Part shown: in pieces, positions 25,197 to 34,140 of the stretch
How positions within the stretch are numbered: the stretch's first letter is position 1
Layout of the letters: each line of letters opens with the position of its first letter
Assembly (NCBI RefSeq): GCF_947504215.1
Contig: NZ_CANNGO010000015.1
Coordinates: 20,087-84,086, forward strand
DNA from: an uncultured Ruegeria sp.
GTDB taxonomy: Bacteria > Pseudomonadota > Alphaproteobacteria > Rhodobacterales > Rhodobacteraceae
Direction of reading: 5' to 3'
Length of the DNA: 64,000 bases
Program-made: the position numbers and the translations under genes
The notes under the pieces: model-generated
What the model was told of the DNA's origin: nothing
Databases searched by the model: none
What the model saw: only the letters and a program-made list of their open reading frames with translations

Positions 25197-25634
25197 ATGA
25201 ACGAGCGGGATTTTTTGATCATCATATTTTTCAGCTTCGCAACGGTTGCGAGTGCCGGTCACGAAATGGACGACCGGGATTTGACCAGTGGGCAGGCCCT
25301 GTACGCCGAACAATGCGCGTCTTGTCATGGCGTCAATCTCGAAGGACAGCCGGATTGGCAGACGCCTGACAACAACGGCATTCTGCCTGCGCCGCCCCAT
25401 GACGAGACCGGGCATACATGGCACCATGACAACCAGCTTCTATTCGAATACACCCAACTGGGTGGCGAGGCGGCGCTGGCCGCGCGCGGCGTCAACGGCT
25501 TTGCCAGCGGTATGCCGGGATTTGGCGACATTCTTACCGATGACGATATTTGGGACATTCTCGCCTACATAAGGTCCATTTGGCCTGAGCGCGTTCAGGA
25601 AGTTCAGGCGGGCCGCAATCCATCGCACCAGTGA
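25197..25634 (+). CDS. Class I c-type cytochrome
   Basis: A 145-residue exported protein. The start chosen is ATG 25197 (GAGG seven bases ahead), with a signal peptide ending ASA near residue 20. One haem motif CASCH lies near residue 43, after GQALYAEQ. The axial Met is in SGMPGFGDIL, followed by DDDIWDILAYIRSIWP, the C-terminal helix of small cytochromes that dock with membrane oxidases. It is the last intact gene of the copper-related run and overlaps nothing. Its role could be electron delivery to a copper-containing oxidase; this is inferred from context. Confidence 0.87.
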   Translation: MNERDFLIIIFFSFATVASAGHEMDDRDLTSGQALYAEQCASCHGVNLEGQPDWQTPDNNGILPAPPHDETGHTWHHDNQLLFEYTQLGGEAALAARGVNGFASGMPGFGDILTDDDIWDILAYIRSIWPERVQEVQAGRNPSHQ

Positions 25635-25882
25635 CGCAATGTTTTAGAAGTCGACATAGGGGACTGACTAACAAAAGTCCGCATTTTTTGCGCAATGTGT
25701 GATTTCGGCTGAACCCGAATTCGCACATTCAGCGAATGAGCGCAAAGCGGGCTGCTAATGCAGAATGCCAGCCGTCTGCCTGATGTCTCCTATGGACCGG
25801 CAGGTTCGAAGGGCGTCATCGAGCTATTAGCAGCTGCGGGATAGCGCAGAATACGATCGACAAGCTGTGGTAAGATCCCTCT

Positions 25883-26394
25883 ATGTTTTGGCGCATGACT
25901 AAAGCGGTACTTATCCTTCCGGGTACAGCACTGATCTACATCCCGGTATTGATCCAATGGTTCAGCGACCAATGGCCATTTGGCGCAGGTGTGGGAACGC
26001 GTCTGCATTGGGCTGTGGCGGCGATGTTGGCTGTCCCCGCGCTTGCCTTTGCAGCCAAGACGATGAACTTTTTGTTCTTAAGGGATACGGAACTCCTGCG
26101 CCGTGGGACCCACCTCAAAGATTTGTGGTCAGTGGACCTTATCGCTATGTGCGCAACCCCATGCTTTCATCGGTCATTCTACTTATACTGGCGGAAGCTG
26201 TGGCGTTGAATAGCCCACTCCTGCTGCTTTGGGCGATAGTGTTCTCTCTCCTCAACACACTTTACTTCAAATTTGTAGAGGAGCCGGGGCTGGAACGACG
26301 CTTTGGAGGGGACTACTTGCGGTACAAGGCAAAGGTTTCGCGATGGGTTCCCAGGTTTCGGCCGTATGAGCCTCCAGGCACCAACGACAGTTGA
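25883..26394 (+). pseudogene. Isoprenylcysteine carboxyl methyltransferase-like membrane protein, frameshifted
   Basis: From ATG 25883 a frame encodes two membrane segments (LILPGTALIYIPVLIQWF, WAVAAMLAVPALAF) and then loses the family sequence near 26079. A second frame continues GYGTPAPWDPPQRFV, VSGPYRYVRNPML, another hydrophobic pair and EEPGLERRFGGDYLRYKAKVSRWVPR, ending at 26394. GPYRYVRNPM and the terminal E-E-x-x-L-x-x-x-F-G-x-x-Y-x-x-Y pattern identify the ICMT/PEMT-like methyltransferase superfamily, which uses S-adenosylmethionine. Adding one base at the TTCTTAAGG stretch joins the halves into about 170 residues. It may be a genuine pseudogene or a sequencing error in a T-rich run. 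Confidence 0.75.
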
Positions 26395-26536
26395 ATAGCA
26401 GGCTTTCTCGCGACGTATGAGTTTGCATAGACTTGATTTCGCTGTTGCCGCGAATTCCTGCCAAGACAAGCTTCACCGAGGCATCAACAGCTTTGCCATG
26501 CATGGAATTGTCCTGTGGCCTCAGTCAGGTTTGACA

Positions 26537-27703
26537 TTAAGGGCTTTGCCACCAATCGGCAGGCTTGGCGCGCTCGCCGCGGTTACGGTCAAGCCAGAGA
26601 GCAAATCTGCGAAAGGGCGAGAGCGCAAACTTCAACCAAAGACGGTGGCGCCATTGCTTGAAGTCGCGGTTGAATGGGCAGACGCGCATGCAGATGGCAC
26701 AATCAGAGGACAGTTTGGCCCAGAAACCAAAGCACTTGGCTGCGTCGGAGGTCCACTTGCGCACACCTTTTATGGCCGAGGGGTCCTCGGTGGTCTCAGG
26801 CGGGCCGTAGGGAAGCGCTTTGACTGGACAGGCATCAGCGCATTTGGTGCAGATGTTGCAGAAAGCACGCACACCCAAGGACTTGGGTGGATCATGGGCC
26901 AACGGAAGGCTGGTAAAAACCTTGGAGAACCGCAAGCGCGGACCGTATTCAGGTGTTATGACCATCTGGTTGCGGGCATACTCGCCCAAGCCCGCCTTGA
27001 TCGCATAGGGGATCACGAGGCCGGTGTCGTTCATAGAGGCTGTCGCCTCATAGCCCAGATTTCGGATATATGCTGCAAGCTGCATCACGATGCTGGCCTC
27101 GTGGGAATATTCGCGCCCTGTGGCGGCCCCCGCGAGAGCGGAGGGATAGGTGGCGACGAGGTCCTCATCCATCTGGTGGCCCATCACAATGACAGATGTC
27201 ATGCCTTCAGGCAGGTCGTTGGGCGCGTCGGAGAAGTCGCGGGTGTCAACGCGGGTTGCGTAAAGCCAGCGGTCATCCATATCGGTGATGCCGCAGAGAT
27301 CGGCACCAAAGAACTTCGCGATGCGTTTGACTTCCTTGGTCATAGCGGCGGGATCGTCAATCGGTTGCTGTGTCGGGGCTATGGGTGTGTCGTTGTCGAT
27401 GGGGGCTTGGAATCCCTCGCGCCTGCCGGTGTCGCCACCTCTTTCGGAGATCAAGTCTGAAATCAGCCAGGCTGCGTTTCTGAGCGCGAAGTCGCGCTGG
27501 GTGAACCCGTCACCACGACGAGGGGTGGCCTCCATCCGGTACGAGGCAAAGAATGCGTCGGTCTGTTTGTTGCGGATACGTTCATCCCAGAACGCGCGGG
27601 AAAAAATGTCATTGCGCTGGCTGAAACGTTCGAATTCGTCCGTGACATCAATGCCTGCAGCAGCGTCGTCCGCTCGTTGGGGTTGGTTGGAGGGATAGGC
27701 CAT
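26537..27703 (-). CDS. Reductive-dehalogenase-like cobalamin/Fe-S protein without membrane anchor
   Basis: A protein of 388 residues if it begins at ATG 27703; an open TTG start at 27799 would add 32 residues. Two [4Fe-4S] motifs stand near the C-terminus: CNICTKCADACP and a second set C-x10-C-A-I-C-x3-CP. Upstream lies RNQMVITPEYGPRLRFSKVFTSLPL, a block I associate with cobalamin-binding reductive dehalogenases (PCE dehalogenase family); the epoxyqueuosine reductase QueG shares only parts of it. There is no Tat signal, no membrane anchor gene and no fused reductase domain. It is therefore either a soluble catabolic-type dehalogenase needing a separate electron donor, or a family member of other function. 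The start lacks a clear ribosome site. Its 5' end lies next to a truncated integrase. Confidence 0.72.
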   Translation of the reverse strand: MAYPSNQPQRADDAAAGIDVTDEFERFSQRNDIFSRAFWDERIRNKQTDAFFASYRMEATPRRGDGFTQRDFALRNAAWLISDLISERGGDTGRREGFQAPIDNDTPIAPTQQPIDDPAAMTKEVKRIAKFFGADLCGITDMDDRWLYATRVDTRDFSDAPNDLPEGMTSVIVMGHQMDEDLVATYPSALAGAATGREYSHEASIVMQLAAYIRNLGYEATASMNDTGLVIPYAIKAGLGEYARNQMVITPEYGPRLRFSKVFTSLPLAHDPPKSLGVRAFCNICTKCADACPVKALPYGPPETTEDPSAIKGVRKWTSDAAKCFGFWAKLSSDCAICMRVCPFNRDFKQWRHRLWLKFALSPFRRFALWLDRNRGERAKPADWWQSP

Positions 27704-27845
27704 GACGAGACGATGCGGTGAGGTGAAGCAGTTGTCAAAGGTTAGCGTGCGTGAAAGGTCGACGTTGGCGGTCGACTGAATGTTGATAGGCTCTGCCAAC
27801 GCCGGTCCGGAACAGCAAAAGCGGTTGCCGAAGGTCGCTTATTTC

Positions 27846-28133
27846 GAAGCGAACGGGTTTCTGCGTTTTGCTCTGCAACACCAACGCCCGTTTTTTGATC
27901 TGACCAGAGGCCATTACCTCAGCGACTTTCATCTTCACCAGATCACAGCCGCATAACTTGTTGTCGATTGCCATGTTGAACAACGCGAGATCGCGTTGGT
28001 TTTCGGCCAGTTCAAGTCGAACTCGGATCGCCCAGACATGCTTAGGTTTTAGCGACCGCTTCTGACCGACAATACGTCCTTTGTTCCAAGCTGGGCGAAG
28101 CGCGGGAATGGCAGGTATGTTTGGTGTTTCCAT
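27846..28133 (-). pseudogene. Tyrosine-recombinase/phage integrase-like gene, 3' truncated
   Basis: ATG 28133, preceded by GGAGGATCAGTC, begins METPNIPAIPALRPAWNKGR and continues with the integrase-like VWAIRVRLELAENQRDLALFNMAID and CDLVKMKVAEVM. These correspond to the core-binding and first catalytic region of small tyrosine recombinases common in Rhodobacterales. Family-like sequence ends at FEIS near 27846. The frame then runs on without similarity to 27735, towards the dehalogenase-like gene. The catalytic C-terminal half with the nucleophile Tyr is missing, so the product cannot recombine DNA. About 96 residues of a usual 200 or so remain. Confidence 0.7.
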
Positions 28134-28206
28134 GACTGATCCTCCGACCCGCCATACCCTCCCACAACGACAACCCGACGTTGACGATATCATGAGATGC
28201 TGCGTC

Positions 28207-28232
28207 GCCTCCGAGGCCCGCTGTGAGCCCAA
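28207..28232. repeat. Short repeat upstream of the integrase remnant, second copy
   Basis: By eye 23 of 26 bases match 19553-19578 in the same orientation. It lies about 75 bases upstream of the integrase start and is probably part of the same element's leader. The other copy stands alone, without a recognisable integrase. Confidence 0.35.
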
Positions 28233-28355
28233 GCTGCAAAATACTGCGTGACGCACTGAGGTCGGGACTGGCTCCAGCACTCAGAATTCTGCCTTCGTAT
28301 GACCGAGTTGCCCTGTCAGTCGCCAGATTCCGCAGGAACCACCTGATTTTTGCTC

Positions 28356-29744
28356 TTAATCCGTGCGTTTTTGTGGATCATAGTTGCCATCTGATTGGAC
28401 TATCTGTGCCGCAGCCCTGAGTTCGGAAATCAGTAGATCAACATTGTGAGTATCAGTTTGCCAGGACGAGATGCTTATCCGCATTGCCGGTGCCTGGTTC
28501 CAGACAGTCATACCAAACCAGACCTTGGCATTGGCCGCGACAAGAGACTGTATTTGCGCGGCTTCCGCACCAGTCCCGAAAGTGAACAGAACTTGGTTCA
28601 GCACGGGCGGTAGCAAGACGTTATATCCTGCTTCAACCAACGCATCTGCTACATATTCAGCCAATGCGCAGTGCCGTTCAATCATAGCCGCAACCCCCGT
28701 GCGCCCTAGAGATCGTAAAACGGCCCAGAAAGGAATGCCGCGGGCGCTTCGAGAGAATTCGATGCCGAGATTCTTCTGGCTGTCTGCAGATGCCAAAGAA
28801 TAGTCTGCGTCGCTATTCATGGCGGCGGTCATTGCATGACGGTCACGGCAAATACCTACAGCTCCATCATACGGTGTGTTCAACCATTTGTGCCCATCAG
28901 TTGTCCAGCTATCGGCCATTTCCACCCCGTCCGTCAGATACCGTTTTGTCGGCGCGGCACGCGCCCAAAGACCGAAAGCGCCATCGATATGCACCCAGGC
29001 TTTTGCCGCGGTGACCAATGGTAGGAATGGGTCAAAGCTGCCGGTATTCACTTCGCCAGCTTGCAAGCACAGGATGGTCATTTCATCCAATTGGGGCAGC
29101 TTTGATGGAATGATGCTTCCCTTTTCATCAACCTGCGCCACAATCAAGTTTTGTTGGCCAAAGCCCAGAACACGCAACGCTTTGCGCACTGTCACATGTA
29201 TCTTTTCCGATACGACGACCCGGATTTCGGGCGCTCCATCCAGCCCGTGAATGTCCTGGTTCCAATTCTTCCGCAACAGCAACGCCCGACGAGCAGTCGC
29301 CAGACAAACAAGGGTAGAGGACGTTGCGGACGTGCCAAAGGCAACTCCGCTGTCGTGAGGGAGGTCCAGAATGTCCAGTATCCAGCGTGCGACAACTTTT
29401 TCGATCACATCCGCCGTTGGGGAATTGGTATAAGACGAGGCGCATTGATCCCATGCGAGCATCATTCGCTGAGCCGCTGCAGCGATCGGGATAGTCGCTC
29501 CAATGACAAATCCGAAATAATGCGGACCATTGGATGCCACAGTGCCAGGTGATCCAACGTCATCTAGAAACCTCAGGGTTTCCGAAGCATCAAACCCGTT
29601 TTCTGGCAGGGTTTCCTCAAAGCGGGACAATGAATTGCGCGCCGAGTCTTTCGGAAAGGCATCCATGTCTGCGATTTCAGTTAGGTACCGATTGGCGCGA
29701 CGATCCGCTTCCGTTGAGCAAGGCGGTAATTTTTTGCAAGTCAT
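28356..29744 (-). CDS. PLP-dependent decarboxylase (group II, aromatic/glutamate type)
   Basis: A 462-residue PLP enzyme. The start is ATG 29744, with GGGAGG six bases ahead. The PLP Lys lies in DSWTTDGHKWLNTPYD (key word DGHKW), the usual site for group II amino-acid decarboxylases. Other family blocks are GVAFGTSATSSTLVCLATARRA and WVHIDGAFGLWAR (the Asp contacting the PLP ring nitrogen). Substrates of the family include aromatic amino acids, glutamate, 2,4-diaminobutyrate and cysteine sulphinate; none can be chosen from sequence. A pyridoxal enzyme, an SDR, a flavin reductase fusion and a GST lie together on this strand in an accessory block. It is separated from the SDR by 133 bases. Confidence 0.82.
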   Translation of the reverse strand: MTCKKLPPCSTEADRRANRYLTEIADMDAFPKDSARNSLSRFEETLPENGFDASETLRFLDDVGSPGTVASNGPHYFGFVIGATIPIAAAAQRMMLAWDQCASSYTNSPTADVIEKVVARWILDILDLPHDSGVAFGTSATSSTLVCLATARRALLLRKNWNQDIHGLDGAPEIRVVVSEKIHVTVRKALRVLGFGQQNLIVAQVDEKGSIIPSKLPQLDEMTILCLQAGEVNTGSFDPFLPLVTAAKAWVHIDGAFGLWARAAPTKRYLTDGVEMADSWTTDGHKWLNTPYDGAVGICRDRHAMTAAMNSDADYSLASADSQKNLGIEFSRSARGIPFWAVLRSLGRTGVAAMIERHCALAEYVADALVEAGYNVLLPPVLNQVLFTFGTGAEAAQIQSLVAANAKVWFGMTVWNQAPAMRISISSWQTDTHNVDLLISELRAAAQIVQSDGNYDPQKRTD

Positions 29745-29877
29745 ACTGCGCCTCCCATGAATTTGATTCATTAACTTTGGAGTGCGTTCTCGAGACCGAG
29801 GAAGGCGTTTTCCAAAAGCGAGCTAGGCAACTCCCTTGGCTTTGGCTTCACAGGTCATCCGACATTCCAAAGATTGC

Positions 29878-30582
29878 TCACCATTTTTCTCCATAGGGTC
29901 GCAGTTCTACGTCAAACGACCAGGTAGACCGGTCTTGATGGGCGATGTGGAACACTTCGTCAGCGATGGCGTTAGGCTTGCTGAAAAACTCTTCGGGCAT
30001 GTCCGGATTGAAAGGCAAGCGGGTCCATGGTGTGTCGATCGCTGCATCGATCACGACATAAGCCACATGGATGCCCTTTGGCCCCAATTCGCGGGCCAGG
30101 GATTGCGCAAGTATCCGTTGCGCGGCCTTTGTTGGGGCAAAGAGCGCGTAATTGGGAACACCGCGGAGTGCTGCGGTGTTGCCCGTAACGATGATCGCAC
30201 CGCTGCCTCGCTCAACCATTGACGGTGTCAGTTCGCGCGCCATGTGTAACAGGCTCGTGGTGTTGACGCGGAAATTGCGCTCCAGCTCGTTGGGATCTGC
30301 CTCCAAAAATGGTTTGAAGGTTGCACGAACGGCGTTGTGCACAATCACTTCCGGCGCTCCAATATCATCCTTCACCTGACGGCAAACATCGATCAGATGC
30401 TCAGTGTCCTCCAAATCGAATGCGAAAGACCTTGAACCCGGGAGTTCGTTTTCAAGTTCCGCCAAGCGCTCGCGGTTGCGCGCCAAAAGGGCGACGCGAT
30501 ACCCATCCCGTGCAAACCGGCGGGCGACCGAAGCACCGGTTCCGTCTCCGACACCAGTGATCAAACAGATTTTATGGTCCAT
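29878..30582 (-). CDS. Short-chain dehydrogenase/reductase with Phe at the catalytic Tyr position
   Basis: A 234-residue Rossmann protein starting at ATG 30582, which has AAGGAGGAAATT ahead; a longer frame to 30624 is rejected. The cofactor motif is TGVGDGTGASVARRF. The residue four before the catalytic Lys is Phe, not Tyr (LFAPTK). I recall a subgroup of SDRs with F-A-x-x-K and the phrase GPKGIHVAYVVID, as seen here, so the change is probably family-wide and not a lesion. The reaction is unknown; the normal Tyr proton relay is absent. It is likely co-regulated with the flavoprotein and GST genes upstream on the same strand. Confidence 0.8.
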   Translation of the reverse strand: MDHKICLITGVGDGTGASVARRFARDGYRVALLARNRERLAELENELPGSRSFAFDLEDTEHLIDVCRQVKDDIGAPEVIVHNAVRATFKPFLEADPNELERNFRVNTTSLLHMARELTPSMVERGSGAIIVTGNTAALRGVPNYALFAPTKAAQRILAQSLARELGPKGIHVAYVVIDAAIDTPWTRLPFNPDMPEEFFSKPNAIADEVFHIAHQDRSTWSFDVELRPYGEKW

Positions 30583-30717
30583 GACAATTTCCTCCTTAGA
30601 TGGCCGACATGTCGAACCGGGCATTGCCGCCGCCAGTTATTGCGACATCATGTGAATCGCGCATTTTTTCGCTCTTAGGTATGATCCTTGTTCGCCGTCA
30701 CGGCGGGTCGGTATAGA

Positions 30718-32373
30718 TTAACCGGCGGGTCCGAAGGTTTCAGTATGAATGCGCTCCTGGCATATGCCTCGGCCTTCCAGATCGGCCTGTAGCTCACCCA
30801 TGAATTTCACCGGCCCGCAGATGAAGTAATGAGCGTCGATGTTATCAATCAGTTGCGCCAGTAAAGCGCCGTCAACGCGGCCACGGCTGTTAAAATTATT
30901 GGCAAGCTCGTCATCTCCGGTGGGTTGACTATAGGCGACATGCACGTGGACGCCTGACCGAGCGGACGCCATTTCCAGAACCTCTTGAGCCAATGGATGG
31001 TGTTTCCCGTCTCTCGCCCCGTGGACAAACCAAACCGGGCGATTGCCGGCCTCTTCAGCGACCGCCTGTAAAATGCTCATCATCGGCGTGACGCCAATAC
31101 CAGCGCTGACCAGCACTAATGGGCACTTATTGCAGGCCATTACGAAATCCCCGGATGGCTGACGGCTGTTAATGATTGCGCCGGGTTCGAGGTGGTCATG
31201 AAGAAACTGCGAAGCGATGCCTTTTGGCTCACGTTTCACGGAAATACGATAGCGATGCTCATTGGGTCCGTTAGAGAGCGAGTATGTTCGACTGACGGGC
31301 TCGCTTATCCCTGGAATTTCAAGCTCGATCGGAAGATGCTGGCCGGGTTCAAAATTTACCAGGGTTCCTCCGTCCCGTGCTTCAAAGACGAATGAGGTGA
31401 CATCAGCGCTTTCGGGCGTTTTCTCGACAAGACGGAGCGAGCGAACCGAATCTGCATCCGAACTCCATCTGAGACTGACCGCAGAGCGCGTCTCGACAAC
31501 TTCGTCAATCTGCAATGTAACCAGCCGCCGAGCGCCGTGTAACTTTGCAATCTCGCTGCTGTCCCAGTCGATGGAGGCCTTGCCGGTTAGCTGCAGAAAG
31601 CTACCGCTTTCGAAATCCACAAATAGAAAGCCGGCCCTCGGATCGAGCAGAATATTGCCAATTGTGTTGAAGTGATTGTTACCGGCGTAATCCGGGAACT
31701 GCAGCCGCCCGTCATCCAGAACTTTAACAAAGCCACGGTCGCCGCCACGATGCGACGCATCCATCCCGTATGTCGGGCTCGTACCCTCTCCGCGATAACC
31801 GCTTGCGACAAAGAAGGTGTCTGCGGAGGAAATCCACTGTATCTGCCCTTTGGTGAGGCGCTGGCCTCTGGTTGAAAGGCCAGGATCGGAGCCATTCAAC
31901 CGATGCCATTTTCTTTCCCGAATATATTGCGGACAATTGCCAAAGGTCTGCTCGACGTGAAAGTCAAAGCCGGCGGATGTGACATTGGCCGCACGGCCAT
32001 TGACGCGGTTGCGACGCCGGGTCGCCAGTTCGATACCGAGAATGCCAATATCGCTTCCCGGTTTAATGGCATCGTGCAATGCATCGCCTTGGCCAGGCAA
32101 CGCGTCGATAGAGAGTGTTTTGTTGTCAGGCGAACTAACAGTACCTTCCGACCCTTCCAACAGTGTAACCCAAGGCCTTTCCTGCCCGTCCCGGGCCGCG
32201 ACCACCAGGAACGGAAGGGCGGTATGAAAGTCGCGGTGCTGTTCCGGTAGGTGGTCGCGGACAACTCGCTTTGCCCATTCTTCGATGTCGCGAACACCAA
32301 GCCGAGCTTGCGCCAAGTGTTCGCCGCGGTGAAACGGGGACGCGTCGCGATCACGAAGTTCAATGCTGGACAT
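30718..32373 (-). CDS. PNPOx-like flavoprotein fused to ferredoxin-NAD(P) reductase module
   Basis: A 551-residue two-part protein. Residues of about 1-300 contain a pyridoxamine-5'-phosphate-oxidase-like split-barrel (QIQWISSADTFFVAS, YAGNNHFNTIGNILLDPRAGFLFVDF) that binds FMN in related proteins. Residues of about 310-551 are an FAD/NAD reductase: RTYSLSN (FAD), GIGVTPMMSIL (NAD) and FICGPVKFM. The protein stops at HTETFG, where many homologues continue into a [2Fe-2S] ferredoxin domain, so that domain is absent here. It probably moves electrons from NAD(P)H to an acceptor. A nearby dehalogenase-like Fe-S protein is a candidate partner. Start at 32373 with GAGGAGAAA ahead. Confidence 0.82.
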   Translation of the reverse strand: MSSIELRDRDASPFHRGEHLAQARLGVRDIEEWAKRVVRDHLPEQHRDFHTALPFLVVAARDGQERPWVTLLEGSEGTVSSPDNKTLSIDALPGQGDALHDAIKPGSDIGILGIELATRRRNRVNGRAANVTSAGFDFHVEQTFGNCPQYIRERKWHRLNGSDPGLSTRGQRLTKGQIQWISSADTFFVASGYRGEGTSPTYGMDASHRGGDRGFVKVLDDGRLQFPDYAGNNHFNTIGNILLDPRAGFLFVDFESGSFLQLTGKASIDWDSSEIAKLHGARRLVTLQIDEVVETRSAVSLRWSSDADSVRSLRLVEKTPESADVTSFVFEARDGGTLVNFEPGQHLPIELEIPGISEPVSRTYSLSNGPNEHRYRISVKREPKGIASQFLHDHLEPGAIINSRQPSGDFVMACNKCPLVLVSAGIGVTPMMSILQAVAEEAGNRPVWFVHGARDGKHHPLAQEVLEMASARSGVHVHVAYSQPTGDDELANNFNSRGRVDGALLAQLIDNIDAHYFICGPVKFMGELQADLEGRGICQERIHTETFGPAG

Positions 32374-32461
32374 GGGATTTCTCCTCGGGCCGGGATTTTA
32401 TTCGGGGAAGCTCAGCTAAGTAAAATGGCGCCCGGTCATCTGCCCTAGGCGCCAAGTTTCA

Positions 32462-33082
32462 TCAGGCGGCAAGGCCAACCTTGGTGCTTTGCATAGGCAC
32501 AAAGCCTGGTAGTGCCTCGATACGACCAAGCAGTCCCCGGATATTGGGAAAATCGTCAAGTGAGACGTTCCCCTCAGGAGCATGTGCCGTGTAGCTGTAT
32601 ATTGCGACATCCGCGATTGTCGGGATGGTACCAACCAGCCAGCTTCGCCCATCCAGATGGGCTTCGAGGCGCGCGAACGCAGCATTGGCCACTGCCTTGG
32701 GACGTTCGGCATCCAGTTGGGCGCCAAAGACGGTGACAAGCCGAGCGGTTGCCGGCCCGTGGGCTATATCCCCGGCGGCCAATGACAAGAACTGCTGAAC
32801 TTCGGCTTCAAGGACGGGATCAGACGGCAGCCAGTCAGGGGCGTATTTGCGAGCGAGATAGACCAGAATGGCGTTCGAATCCGCTACGACGGTATCTCCG
32901 TCCTCGATGACCGGCACCTGACCGGCCGGATTGAGTGACAAAAAGGGCTCCTTTTTGTGCTCGCCGGCCAATAGATCGACATCAACCAGTGCATGATTGA
33001 TGCCGCCAAGCTTGGCGAAAAGCTCGACCCGGTGGGAGTGGCCGGAGAGCGGATGGCGATGAATGCGGATGGCATTGGGCAT
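32462..33082 (-). CDS. Glutathione S-transferase family protein
   Basis: A 206-residue protein with the two-domain GST fold. The thioredoxin-like N-domain shows PLSGHSHRVELFAKLGG, the cis-Pro block NPAGQVPVIEDGD and ADSNAILVYLARKY. The helical C-domain contains PTIADVAIYSYTAHAPEGNVSL, with the conserved N-capping Asp. It probably conjugates glutathione to electrophiles, fitting a detoxification or haloorganic context. It is transcribed divergently from a LysR-type gene and ends 88 bases before the flavoprotein gene start on the same strand. The start at 33082 has GGAGGA upstream at some distance. Confidence 0.9.
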   Translation of the reverse strand: MPNAIRIHRHPLSGHSHRVELFAKLGGINHALVDVDLLAGEHKKEPFLSLNPAGQVPVIEDGDTVVADSNAILVYLARKYAPDWLPSDPVLEAEVQQFLSLAAGDIAHGPATARLVTVFGAQLDAERPKAVANAAFARLEAHLDGRSWLVGTIPTIADVAIYSYTAHAPEGNVSLDDFPNIRGLLGRIEALPGFVPMQSTKVGLAA

Positions 33083-33252
33083 GATTTATCCTTTCGGAGG
33101 AGTTTTCCAGAGCGAGAGCTGATGGGGTGCACCAGCGATCACTGGACAAAACATGACACATGACTGTATCGGTGATAATCACATATTTTATTCAATAACT
33201 AGGAACATAATGAGCATAATAAGAATCTTCGAAACACCAAAGGAACGCTAAA

Positions 33253-34140
33253 ATGGACACGGTTGACACGATGCGTGCTTTCCTGGCAGTGGCCCAAGAA
33301 GGCTCGTTCACAGCGGCAGGGAAGCGTCTTGGTTTCTCGACCAGGCTTGTCAGCAAATATGTGGCGCAGTTGGAAAGTAGACTTTCAACCCAGCTTTTTA
33401 ACCGAACAACGAGAAGTGTTTCTCTGACGGATGTTGGCGTCGCCTATCTCAAACGGTGCCAACCAATTGTCGATCAAATCGATGAGCTGGATGATCTGGT
33501 GCAGGAAAGGCAGTCTGCCTTGTCGGGTCCGATCCGGATAACTGCACCAACTGGCTTCGGGAGCAACAACTTGACGCAAGTCCTGGCTCCATTCATGCGA
33601 GCGCATCCGAACGTCGACATCGAGCTCAAGCTTTCCGATTCCAGAGTTGCTTTGGTTGAGGAAGGGTTCGACCTCGCCGTCAGAGTGGGCATGCTGAGGG
33701 ATTCAACCCTCATTGCGAAAAAACTAGCGGATATGCCACTTATCGTCTGCGCATCTCCAGATTATCTGACCGCGCGTGGGCGGCCGGGTGACCCCATGGC
33801 GCTCGCCACCCATAAATGCCTGATTGACGAAAACCCGGTCAACGCAACCGCCTGGAGGTTCCGTACTGATGCGAGGGATTTTGTCGTTAAAGTCGCTGGT
33901 GCCTTCCATGCCAATGCGCCGGCAGCGATCGCTAATATGGCGATTGCGGGCCTCGGCATTGCGCGTTGTCCTCACTACGCCGTGGCGTCATGCTTGGAAA
34001 GCGGATCGCTAGAACAACTCTTTGCGGAATACGAAACAGAAAATTTTGGTCTCTACGCACTCTATCCACCTAACCGTCATTTGACTGCTCGGGTTCGCGC
34101 CTTGATAGACTATATGGCAAGGCATTTCAGGTCATATTGA
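33253..34140 (+). CDS. LysR-family transcriptional regulator
   Basis: A 295-residue regulator. The N-terminal helix-turn-helix (MRAFLAVAQEGSFTAAGKRLGFSTRLVSKYVAQLESRL) is followed by the effector-binding domain (GPIRITAPTGFGSNNL, HPNVDIELKLSD, FDLAVRVGMLRDSTLIAKKL). It belongs to the branch with the SFTAAGKRLG pattern that often controls a divergent flavoprotein, GST or quinone reductase gene. The divergent GST gene starts 170 bases away. It therefore probably regulates the GST, flavoprotein, SDR and perhaps decarboxylase genes. The effector is unknown. The start is ATG 33253, near AAAGGAACG. Confidence 0.92.
   Translation: MDTVDTMRAFLAVAQEGSFTAAGKRLGFSTRLVSKYVAQLESRLSTQLFNRTTRSVSLTDVGVAYLKRCQPIVDQIDELDDLVQERQSALSGPIRITAPTGFGSNNLTQVLAPFMRAHPNVDIELKLSDSRVALVEEGFDLAVRVGMLRDSTLIAKKLADMPLIVCASPDYLTARGRPGDPMALATHKCLIDENPVNATAWRFRTDARDFVVKVAGAFHANAPAAIANMAIAGLGIARCPHYAVASCLESGSLEQLFAEYETENFGLYALYPPNRHLTARVRALIDYMARHFRSY

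Noticed and set aside
25790..25850. GGTTCGA-like tRNA arm near 25803
   Set aside because: No matching acceptor or anticodon stem surrounds it.
26417..27460. Long plus-strand frame opposite the dehalogenase-like gene
   Set aside because: It has no domain and mirrors codon bias of the minus-strand gene with its two Fe-S motifs.
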